In this document: positions 1 to 5,734 of the stretch, piece by piece
Layout: each line of letters opens with the position of its first letter
Numbering within the stretch: position 1 is the first letter of the stretch
Assembly (NCBI GenBank): GCA_045805605.1
Contig: JBJMKX010000146.1
Span: 1 to 10,944 of the forward strand
From: DATBDE01 sp045805605
GTDB taxonomy: Bacteria > Actinomycetota > Thermoleophilia > Solirubrobacterales > Solirubrobacteraceae
Length of the DNA stretch: 10,944 bases
Reading direction: 5' to 3'
The notes under the pieces: model-generated
The model's input: only the letters and a program-made list of their open reading frames with translations
Told to the model about the DNA's origin: nothing
Databases searched by the model: none
Position numbers and translations under genes: made by a program

Positions 1-1
1 T

Positions 2-24
2 GGCCGGATGAGGTAATTCCGGCC
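2..24. repeat. Inverted repeat upstream of ilvB
   Basis: GGCCGGA (2-8) is perfectly complementary to TCCGGCC (18-24), giving a 7-bp stem with a 9-nt loop. A run of five T (37-41) follows only after a 12-nt gap, so it is not a classical intrinsic terminator. It could be the end of an upstream gene, an operator for the ilvB promoter, or chance in GC-rich DNA. The upstream gene is outside the window. Confidence 0.35.
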
Positions 25-27
25 CGG

Positions 28-59
28 TAGACTGGCTTTTTCCTCGTCCCCGGAAGGAG
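28..59 (+). promoter_or_regulatory. Putative ilvB promoter -10 box and ribosome binding site
   Basis: TAGACT (28-33) fits the TANNNT -10 consensus. No good -35 hexamer is seen 17 bp upstream. Transcription would begin near base 40 and leave a leader of about 31 nt. GGAAGGAG (52-59) is a strong Shine-Dalgarno sequence 11 nt before the ATG at 71 and decides that start. The leader is too short for an attenuator or a T-box. The box is inferred; the ribosome binding site is directly visible. Confidence 0.45.
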
Positions 60-70
60 CAGTAGCCGTC

Positions 71-1747
71 ATGCGAGCCGTTGACGCCATCATGGAATGC
101 CTCAAGGCCGAGGGCGTCGAGCACGTATTCGGGATTCCGGGCGGCGCCAACCTGCCCACCTACGACGCGCTCTACGACGCGGGCATCCGCCACGTGCAGT
201 GCCGCCACGAGCAGGGCGCCGGCCACGCCGCCGAGGGCTATGCCAAGGCGAGCGGCCGCGTGGGCGTCGCGCTGGCCACGAGCGGCCCCGGCGCGACCAA
301 TCTGGTCACGCCGATCGCCGACGCGATGATGGACAGCGTCCCGACCGTCTTCCTGACGGGCCAGGTGCGCACGGACCTGATCGGCACCGACGGCTTCCAG
401 GAGGCCGACATCTCCGGCATCACGATGCCGATCGTCAAGCACTCGATCCTGATCCAGGATCCGCGCGACATCCCGAAGGCGATCCATGAGGCGTTCCACA
501 TCGCCTCGAGCGGTCGACCCGGGCCCGTGCTGGTCGACGTGCCGCAGGACCTGTCGCGCGCCGACATCCCGTACGAGCCCGTCAACAAGCTCAACCTGCC
601 CGGCTACCAGCCCACCACGGAGGGCAACGCCAAGCAGATCCGGCTGGCCGCCAAGGCGATGGCCAACTCGCGCCGACCGGTCGTCTACGGCGGCGGCGGC
701 GTGATAAACGCCCACGCCGCACAGGAGTTCCGCGATTTCTGCCTGTCGGACAACCTGCCCGTCACCTGCACGCTGATGGGCCTGGGTGCGTTCCCGGCCG
801 ACAGCCCGCAGTGGGTCGGCATGCTCGGCATGCACGGCACGCGCACGGCGAACTACACGATGGACGAGGCCGACCTGATCGTCGCGATCGGCGCCCGCTT
901 CGACGACCGGATCACCGGCAAGCTCGCCGAGTTCGCACCCCGGGCCAAGTTCATCCACATCGACGTCGACCCGGCCGAGATCTCCAAGAACGTGCCGGCG
1001 CACATCCCGATCGTCGGCGACGCGAAGAACATCCTGCCGCGGCTCGTGGCCGAGTACCGCGCGCTGGAGACCAATGCCTCTCGCCTCGAGGAGTGGTGGG
1101 GGCGCATCGGCGAGTGGCGGCGGCGCTATCCGCTCAGCTACGACGACACCCCCGACACCGAGATCAAGCCCCAGCGGATGGTGCAGGCGCTGTTCGAGGC
1201 CACCGGCGGCGATTGCATCCTCACTTCCGACGTCGGCCAGCACCAGATGTGGGCCGCCCAGTACTTCGGGTTCGAGAAGCCGCGGCGCTGGATCAACTCC
1301 GGCGGCCTGGGCACGATGGGCTTCGGCCTGCCCGCGGCCATGGGCGCGCAGGTCGGCTGCCCCGACCAGATCGTCTGCTGCATGGCCGGCGACGGCTCGG
1401 TGCAGATGAACATCCAGGAGCTCGCGACCTGCACCGAGTACGGCATCCCGATCAAGGTGTTCGTCATGAACAACGGCTATCTCGGGATGGTCCGCCAGTG
1501 GCAGGAGCTGTTCTGGGACAAGCGCTACTCGCACGTGGACATGGGCCAGTGGCCCGACTACGTCAAGCTGGCCGAGGCCTACGGCGCCACCGGCATGCGT
1601 CTCGAGGACAAGACCACCCTGGTCGACGGCATGAAGGAGGCGATCGCCACCGAGGGTCCGGTCGTGATCGACGTGCGCGTCACCCGCGAGGAGAACTGCT
1701 ACCCGATGATCCCGGCAGGTCAGCCCGCCCGGAACATGGTCGGTTGA
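71..1747 (+). CDS. ilvB: Acetolactate synthase, large catalytic subunit
   Basis: ThDP-, Mg- and FAD-dependent enzyme that joins two pyruvates into 2-acetolactate, or pyruvate and 2-oxobutyrate into 2-aceto-2-hydroxybutyrate, the first common step of valine, leucine and isoleucine synthesis in the cytoplasm. The 558 aa match the family length. The N-terminal pyrimidine-binding domain carries catalytic Glu47 in RHEQGAGHAAEGYA and the SGPGATN loop (71-77). The middle domain (about 190-330) holds GARFDDRITGKL. The C-terminal ThDP domain has the metal-binding motif GDGSVQMN (440-447) running to MNNGYLGMVRQWQ (466-478), including the Trp that lines the herbicide site in this family. The ATG is supported by GGAAGGAG 11 nt upstream. 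The next gene, ilvN, begins 7 nt after the stop. The presence of a regulatory subunit and the FAD-type middle domain argue for the anabolic rather than the catabolic (AlsS) enzyme. Confidence 0.97.
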   Translation: MRAVDAIMECLKAEGVEHVFGIPGGANLPTYDALYDAGIRHVQCRHEQGAGHAAEGYAKASGRVGVALATSGPGATNLVTPIADAMMDSVPTVFLTGQVRTDLIGTDGFQEADISGITMPIVKHSILIQDPRDIPKAIHEAFHIASSGRPGPVLVDVPQDLSRADIPYEPVNKLNLPGYQPTTEGNAKQIRLAAKAMANSRRPVVYGGGGVINAHAAQEFRDFCLSDNLPVTCTLMGLGAFPADSPQWVGMLGMHGTRTANYTMDEADLIVAIGARFDDRITGKLAEFAPRAKFIHIDVDPAEISKNVPAHIPIVGDAKNILPRLVAEYRALETNASRLEEWWGRIGEWRRRYPLSYDDTPDTEIKPQRMVQALFEATGGDCILTSDVGQHQMWAAQYFGFEKPRRWINSGGLGTMGFGLPAAMGAQVGCPDQIVCCMAGDGSVQMNIQELATCTEYGIPIKVFVMNNGYLGMVRQWQELFWDKRYSHVDMGQWPDYVKLAEAYGATGMRLEDKTTLVDGMKEAIATEGPVVIDVRVTREENCYPMIPAGQPARNMVG

Positions 1748-1754
1748 AGGCTCG

Positions 1755-2315
1755 ATGATGGGCGAACCAGGCACCAAGGAGCCACTCTCGCTCGAGGAGC
1801 TCGAGGCCGCCGGGGGCATCCGCACCGGCCGCAAGCACGTCCTGTCGATCCTGGCCGAGAACAAGCCCGGCGTCCTGTCGCGGATCGCCGGCCTGTTCGC
1901 GCGTCGCGGCTTCAACATCGACACGCTGACGGTCGGGCCGACCGACGATCCCGCGATCTCCCGCTTCACGCTGACCGTCGACGGGGCGCTGCACCCGATC
2001 GACCAGGTCACGAAGCAGCTGCACAAGCTCGTCAACGTGCTGAAGATCCGCGACCTCGAGCCCGAGGAGACGCTCGCGCGCGACCTGGCGCTGTTCAAGG
2101 TGGCGGCCGACGGCTCGGCCCGCGGCGAGGTCATGCAGATCGTCGACATCTTCCGCGCGAAGATCGTCGACGTGACCAAGCGCTCGGTCGTGGTCGAGGT
2201 CACGGGGACGAAGGACAAGATCGACGCCTTCGAGCAGATGATCCGGCCGTTCGGCCTGATCGAGATGGCGCGCACGGGCGAGATCGCCATCGCCCGCGGT
2301 CGCGGAGAGACGTGA
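1755..2315 (+). CDS. ilvN: Acetolactate synthase, small regulatory subunit
   Basis: Regulatory partner of IlvB; it stimulates the catalytic subunit and in this family mediates feedback inhibition by valine. Of 186 aa, residues about 28-100 form the ACT domain (HVLSILAENKPGVLSRIAGLF, RGFNIDTLTVGPTDDP) and about 105-183 the C-terminal small-subunit domain (VDIFRAKIVDVT, IRPFGLIEMARTGEIAIARG). The Asn and Gly of the effector pocket are kept (Asn36, Gly39, Asn54), so valine sensitivity is expected by homology. An extension of about 26 residues, rich in Glu, precedes the ACT domain; many homologues start almost directly at it. Two ATGs occur in tandem (1755 and 1758). GAAGG (1746-1750), overlapping the ilvB stop, is better spaced (7 nt) for the second. 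The gene overlaps menF by 4 nt (GTGA). Confidence 0.96.
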   Translation: MMGEPGTKEPLSLEELEAAGGIRTGRKHVLSILAENKPGVLSRIAGLFARRGFNIDTLTVGPTDDPAISRFTLTVDGALHPIDQVTKQLHKLVNVLKIRDLEPEETLARDLALFKVAADGSARGEVMQIVDIFRAKIVDVTKRSVVVEVTGTKDKIDAFEQMIRPFGLIEMARTGEIAIARGRGET

Positions 2316-3745
2316 GCGCAGCACCCGCGCTCCGGGACGGATCCCTCGCCACAACCGAACGCAGCGCCCTCCGCGCCCGGCTCGATGCGGCCGCCCGGCG
2401 TGCCCGGCGCGCCGGCGCTCCCGTGCTGGCGGCGCACACCGTGCGGGTGGCGCCCAGCGTCGACCCTGCGGCCGTCGCGTTTGCCTCGCGCCGGCCGGGG
2501 GAGCGGTGGTTCTGCTTCGAGCAGCCGTCGCGCGCGCGGACCGCGATCGCGGCGCTCGGGAGTGTCGTCGAGCTCGCCGCCACCGGGCGCGACCGCTTCG
2601 CGCGGGTGGCGGAGCGCTGGCGTGGGTTGGCCGCCGAAGCCGTGGCCGACCCGGGCGATGGTCCTCCCGGATCCGGCCTGGTCGCGTTGGGCGGGTTCGG
2701 GTTCAGTGACGGCGGAGGGGCAAGCCCCCACTGGGCCGGCTTCCCGCCCGCCCTCCTTACCGTGCCCGAGGCGGCGCTCGCCCGCCGCGGGGACGACGTT
2801 CGGCTCACGCTTGTCGCCGCCGTCGCCCCCGACGACGTGCCCGACGAGGTGCTGCAGCGGCTCGAGCGGCGCGCGGCCGAGCTGCGCTCCGACCCGCTGC
2901 CGCTGCTGGACCCGGCGCCCACCGGCCGCCACCGGATCGCCTCGACCGCGCCGCCCGAGCATTACGAGTCGGCGGTCGCCCGGGCCGTTGAGCGCATTCG
3001 CGCCGGCGAGCTCGAGAAGGTGGTCCTCGCACGCGAGGTCCAGGTCCACGCGCCGGCGACGTACGACGTCGCGGCTGTCCACGGGGTCCTGCGCGAGGCG
3101 TTCGGCGACTGCTACGTGTTCGGCACGGGCGCCGGCGACGCCGCTTTCCTCGCGGCCTCCCCGGAGCTGCTGGTGCGGCGCGAGGGGATGCGGGCCACCA
3201 CGGTCGCGCTTGCCGGCTCGACCCGGCGCTCGGCCGACCCGGCGGTCGACGACCATCTCGGCGAGCGGCTGTTGCAATCCGAGAAGGACCGCGCGGAGCA
3301 GGCGATCGTCGCGCGGCGCATCCTCGCCGCCCTCCGACCACACGCCGTCTGGGTGGCGGCGGCGCCCGAGCCTGTCCTGGTGCGCGTGGCGAACATCCAG
3401 CACCTCGGCACGCCGATCCGCGCCCAGCTCGCCGACCCCCGCTCCGCCATCGAGCTCGCCGGCCTGCTGCATCCGACGCCGGCGGTCGGCGGCGAGCCGT
3501 TCGAACGCGCCCGTCCGCTGATCCCGGCCCTCGAGGGCCTGGACCGCGGCTGGTATGCCGGGGCGGTGGGGTGGACCGACGCCAGCGACGACGGCGAGTA
3601 CTGCGTGGCCCTGCGCTGCGCGCTCGTGCGCGGGGCGGTCGCGCGCTGCTACGCCGGCGTCGGCGTGGTACGTGACTCGGACCCCGCGGCCGAGCTCGCC
3701 GAGACCGAGACCAAGCTCCAGGCGCTGCTGCCGGTCCTCAGCTGA
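2312..3745 (+). CDS. menF: Isochorismate synthase
   Basis: Mg-dependent chorismate-binding enzyme that makes isochorismate, the entry step of menaquinone synthesis. The catalytic C-terminal domain spans about 215-477 of 477 aa: GELEKVVLAR with general-base Lys236, SPELLVRREG (283-292), ALAGSTRR (299-306), SEKDRAEQ (323-330), IQHLGTPI (362-369), LHPTPAVGGEP (386-396), and YAGVGVVRDSDPAAELAETETK, where Glu464 is the expected metal ligand. The N-terminal 200 residues are variable and Ala/Arg-rich, as in the family. The GTG start overlaps the ilvN stop by 4 nt, so translation is probably coupled, and the gene is cotranscribed with ilvBN. EntC/DhbC (siderophore) or salicylate synthase are related, but menD, menH, menC, menA and menB nearby make the menaquinone role far more likely. 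The 3' end overlaps the convergent gene by 8 nt. Confidence 0.93.
   Translation: MSAAPALRDGSLATTERSALRARLDAAARRARRAGAPVLAAHTVRVAPSVDPAAVAFASRRPGERWFCFEQPSRARTAIAALGSVVELAATGRDRFARVAERWRGLAAEAVADPGDGPPGSGLVALGGFGFSDGGGASPHWAGFPPALLTVPEAALARRGDDVRLTLVAAVAPDDVPDEVLQRLERRAAELRSDPLPLLDPAPTGRHRIASTAPPEHYESAVARAVERIRAGELEKVVLAREVQVHAPATYDVAAVHGVLREAFGDCYVFGTGAGDAAFLAASPELLVRREGMRATTVALAGSTRRSADPAVDDHLGERLLQSEKDRAEQAIVARRILAALRPHAVWVAAAPEPVLVRVANIQHLGTPIRAQLADPRSAIELAGLLHPTPAVGGEPFERARPLIPALEGLDRGWYAGAVGWTDASDDGEYCVALRCALVRGAVARCYAGVGVVRDSDPAAELAETETKLQALLPVLS
3738..3745. other. Shared palindromic stop region of two convergent genes
   Basis: TCAGCTGA is its own reverse complement. It supplies Ser codon plus TGA stop to menF on the + strand and Ser codon plus TGA stop to the small gene on the - strand. 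The two reading frames therefore end inside the same 8 bp, and both proteins finish in Ser. No longer hairpin or T-run is seen here, so transcription probably runs through into antisense of the other gene. Confidence 0.8.
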
Positions 3746-4004
3746 TCCGCCGCCATACCCCGACGACCTCCCGCACGGTCGCGCGGCGGTAGCTGACCCC
3801 GCGCGCGAGCGGGCGAAGCTCGAGCTCGAAGCGTCCGCCCGACCCCTGCTGCTCGAGTCCCTCGACGAGGGCGTGGAAGCGCCGGCCCTTCTTGTCGACC
3901 TCGACGATGTCGCCGGGGGCGAGCCCCTTGGACGTGCGGCGCCGGCGCGGAGCGGCCGCCTCGTCGGGGAGATCGATGAGGCTCGCCTGTCGCTCCGGCG
4001 CCAT
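3738..4004 (-). CDS. Small basic protein of unknown function (88 aa)
   Basis: I do not recognise a named family. From the ATG at 4004 the product has 88 aa. The N-terminal part to about residue 27 is probably flexible, with an Arg cluster (PRRRRTSKG). Residues 28-88 look like a compact beta-rich domain: GLAPGDIVEVDKKGRRFHALVEGL, then alternating strands and a C-terminal REVVGVWRR. GDIVEV followed by strands resembles small SH3-like or KOW-like barrels, which often bind nucleic acid, but this is only a pattern impression. No signal peptide or membrane segment is present. Upstream in-frame ATGs at 4034 and 4067 exist. The 4004 start is preferred because a TAGCGT box lies 7 nt ahead of it and the later starts would run into the promoter and coding region of the divergent gene. 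Coding quality is good, with high GC at third positions. Confidence 0.72.
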   Translation of the reverse strand: MAPERQASLIDLPDEAAAPRRRRTSKGLAPGDIVEVDKKGRRFHALVEGLEQQGSGGRFELELRPLARGVSYRRATVREVVGVWRRIS

Positions 4005-4045
4005 GCAACGCACGCTAACGCCGGGTCCGGTCATACTTTTCCGCC
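4005..4045. promoter_or_regulatory. Compact divergent promoter region with two TANNNT boxes
   Basis: Only 41 bp separate the divergent starts at 4004 (-) and 4046 (+). On the - strand TAGCGT (4017 to 4012) lies 7 nt before the ATG; on the + strand TACTTT (4034-4039) lies 6 nt before the GTG. Neither gene has a Shine-Dalgarno sequence. At standard spacing transcription would start on or next to each start codon, giving leaderless mRNAs. The expected -35 position of each promoter falls on the -10 box of the other, so the two may compete for polymerase. No consensus -35 is visible. Confidence 0.55.
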
Positions 4046-4861
4046 GTGGCCGTCCTGCGTCGCACACCGCTACTCGTCCCGCTCCTGGGTGCCCTGGCGG
4101 CGCTCGTCGTCGCCGCGGGCGCGTTCGTCGTGCTTCGCGGGCGTGGAGAGCAGTTCAGCTCGCCGCACGCCACGTATCGCGATTCGCTGACCCGGCCGCA
4201 CAGGGTCGCCGCCACCCGGCCGCAGCGGTCCGAGGATCAGGCCAAGATCGACGAGCAGGCCCGTGCGCTCGGCCTCGGCAGCGGGCACCCGCGCGCCGTC
4301 GAGCCCAAGCCCGGCGTGGTCGCCGAGGACACCGGTGGCGGGCCCACTCCGGAGGAGCTGGCCGCCCGCGGGGCCAAGCACGGCCCGAGCGGCCCCTCGG
4401 CGACCGAGTTGCAGCAGGAGCTCAAGCAGCTCAAGGCCCAGGTCGGGATAAGCGGCCATCCCCGCGTGACCGCCGCGGGACTTGCCGCCGTCCCGTCCAA
4501 CGTGCCCGGCCCGGTGCGCGAGATCGTCGATGCGGCCAACAAGATCGCCCTCCTGCCCTATCGCTACGGCGGCGGCCACAGCGCCAACTTCCGCGACAAC
4601 GCCTACGACTGCTCGGCCTCGGTCTCCTATGCCTTGGCCGCCGCCGGGCTCCTCAACGAGCCGCTCGATTCCACCGGCTTCATGAGGTGGGGCTCGCCCG
4701 GCCGCGGGAAGTACGTGACCATCTACGCCAACGAGGGCCACGCGTTCATGGTCGTCGACGGCCTGCGCTTCGACACCGGCAACCTCGGCGGCGGCACGCG
4801 CTGGACCGACCAGCCGCGCGAGGCCGGCGGGTTCGTCGTCCGCCACCCGTCAGGGCTCTAG
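4046..4861 (+). CDS. Membrane-anchored NlpC/P60-like protein
   Basis: 271 aa. Residues 1-7 are basic and 8-30 form one hydrophobic helix (LLVPLLGALAALVVAAGAFVV), a signal anchor that would place the rest outside the membrane. Residues 35-150 are a Pro/Ala/Gly-rich linker with a short charged helix (119-133). The C-terminal domain (155-271) looks like a papain-fold cysteine peptidase of the NlpC/P60 type: LPYRYGGGH (170-178), YDCSASVSYAL (187-197) with candidate nucleophile Cys189, and NEGHAFMVVDGLRFDTG with candidate His232. The third catalytic residue is uncertain. The family typically cuts cell-wall peptides, so remodelling of peptidoglycan is plausible but not shown. The GTG start is supported by TACTTT 6 nt upstream and by the helix starting directly after it. 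The stop touches the GTG of the next gene. Confidence 0.8.
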   Translation: MAVLRRTPLLVPLLGALAALVVAAGAFVVLRGRGEQFSSPHATYRDSLTRPHRVAATRPQRSEDQAKIDEQARALGLGSGHPRAVEPKPGVVAEDTGGGPTPEELAARGAKHGPSGPSATELQQELKQLKAQVGISGHPRVTAAGLAAVPSNVPGPVREIVDAANKIALLPYRYGGGHSANFRDNAYDCSASVSYALAAAGLLNEPLDSTGFMRWGSPGRGKYVTIYANEGHAFMVVDGLRFDTGNLGGGTRWTDQPREAGGFVVRHPSGL

Positions 4862-5287
4862 GTGGCCGCCGAGCCGCCTCACGTCGCCCACCGGCGGCTG
4901 CTGCGGGCCCGCGACACGATGGACCGCTGCTACGCCGACGCGCTCGACGTGGAATGGCTCGCCCGCTCGGTTGCCCTCTCGCGCGCCCACTTCATCCGCA
5001 GCTTCCGCGCCACCTTCGGCGAGACGCCTCACCGCTACCTGCAGCGGCGCCGGATCGAGCGGGCGATGGCGCTGCTGCGCGAGACCGACCGGCCCGTGAC
5101 CGAGGTCGCGCTCGACGTCGGGTTTCAGAGCCTGGGGACGTTCAGCCGCACCTTTCGTGAGGTGGTCGGTGAATCCCCGCGCGCCTACCGCAAGCGGGCC
5201 CGGGCAAGCGTCGTCCCGAGCTGCATCGCGATGCAGTGGGACCGGCCGAGCACTTTCGGAGAAGCGGTCGGGGCGGGGCGCGATTAG
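4862..5287 (+). CDS. AraC-family transcriptional regulator, DNA-binding domain only
   Basis: 141 aa, almost entirely the double helix-turn-helix domain; there is no N-terminal ligand-binding domain. Helix-turn-helix 1 is about 26-50 (VEWLARSVALSRAHFIRSF) and helix-turn-helix 2 about 77-100. The family signature is clear: VALDVGFQSLGTFSRTFREVVGESPRAYRKR (82-112). A tail (118-136, VPSCIAMQWDRPSTFGE) follows that I recall from short AraC proteins found next to VOC genes. The GTG start immediately follows the TAG stop of the preceding gene, so it is likely translated by coupling; an alternative ATG at 4919 would remove part of the first helix of the domain. The VOC gene begins 9 nt after the stop. 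The likely job is control of the VOC gene, possibly also of its own operon. The ligand is unknown. Confidence 0.9.
   Translation: MAAEPPHVAHRRLLRARDTMDRCYADALDVEWLARSVALSRAHFIRSFRATFGETPHRYLQRRRIERAMALLRETDRPVTEVALDVGFQSLGTFSRTFREVVGESPRAYRKRARASVVPSCIAMQWDRPSTFGEAVGAGRD
5221..5236. promoter_or_regulatory. Perfect 16-bp palindrome, candidate operator
   Basis: CTGCATCGCGATGCAG is fully self-complementary. It lies in the 3' end of the AraC-type gene, centred about 68 bp upstream of the VOC start codon, a position suitable for an activator or repressor. It also encodes part of the protein tail (Cys-Ile-Ala-Met-Gln), so coding constraint could explain it. AraC proteins more often bind direct repeats. 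Confidence 0.35.
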
Positions 5288-5290
5288 CGT
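5285..5290 (+). promoter_or_regulatory. Putative -10 box of the VOC gene, leaderless
   Basis: TAGCGT ends 6 nt before the ATG at 5297, which puts the expected transcription start at the A of the start codon. Its first three bases are also the TAG stop codon of the AraC-type gene. No Shine-Dalgarno sequence lies between. It suggests that the VOC gene can be transcribed separately from the upstream genes. Confidence 0.5.
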
Positions 5291-5296
5291 CCTGCC

Positions 5297-5734
5297 ATGC
5301 TCAACGCGATCACCCACCACCAGGTCTGGGTCTTCGACCAGGATGAGGCCCTGGACTTCTATGTCGGCAGGCTCGGCTTCGAGGTCCACACCGACGCCCA
5401 GATGGAGGTCATGCGCTGGCTGACGGTCAACCTGCCCGGCCAAGCCGACCGGGAGGTCATGCTGCTCGTCCCCGGTCCGCCGGCGGTCGACCCCGATGCG
5501 GTCGAGGAGGTCCGCGCGCTCGTCGCCAAGGGCTATGGCGGCACGATGATCCTCACGACCGACGACTGCCGGGCCGACTATGCGCGGCTCGCCGCCGCCG
5601 GGGTCGAGTTCACCGAGGAGCCGACGGAGCGGTTCTACGGCACGGACTGCGCGATGCGCGACCCGTTCGGCAACCCGATCCGGATGACGCAGCCCGCGCC
5701 GCTTCCGGTCAGCGGCCCTCCGCAGTCGGCCTGA
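5297..5734 (+). CDS. VOC-superfamily (glyoxalase-fold) protein
   Basis: 145 aa, one VOC module of two beta-alpha-beta-beta-beta repeats. The first repeat is ITHHQVWVFDQDEALDFYVGRLGFEV (5-30) and following strands to LLVPG (56-60). The second starts at TMILTTDD (83-90) and ends with FYGTDCAMRDPFGNPIRMTQ (113-132). A His near the start (His7/His8) and the DPFGN turn are kept. The Glu normally found two residues after the Asn of the turn in metal-dependent glyoxalases appears to be Arg129, so the usual metal site may be incomplete. Substrate is unknown; members include lactoylglutathione lyases, dioxygenases and antibiotic-binding proteins. It follows a short AraC regulator, a common pairing in actinobacteria. 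The ATG is fixed by the TAGCGT box 6 nt upstream. The 3' end overlaps convergent menD by 26 nt. Confidence 0.88.
   Translation: MLNAITHHQVWVFDQDEALDFYVGRLGFEVHTDAQMEVMRWLTVNLPGQADREVMLLVPGPPAVDPDAVEEVRALVAKGYGGTMILTTDDCRADYARLAAAGVEFTEEPTERFYGTDCAMRDPFGNPIRMTQPAPLPVSGPPQSA

Noticed and set aside
71..1747. Catabolic acetolactate synthase (AlsS) or other pyruvate-using ThDP enzymes
   Set aside because: The regulatory subunit gene follows directly, and GARFDDRITGKL and the QWQELF region fit the anabolic IlvB.
2312..3745. Salicylate synthase or siderophore isochorismate synthase (EntC/DhbC)
   Set aside because: Motifs alone cannot exclude it, but no siderophore genes are present and five menaquinone genes lie within the window.
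3817..3826. 10-bp palindrome AGCTCGAGCT inside the small - strand gene
   Set aside because: Short GC-rich palindromes built from GAGCTC are common in this codon usage; there is no positional reason for function.
3892..5160. 422-codon open frame on the + strand overlapping the small gene, the NlpC/P60-like gene and the AraC gene
   Set aside because: Extremely Arg-rich after the first 40 residues; it crosses a promoter region and two well-supported genes in other frames.
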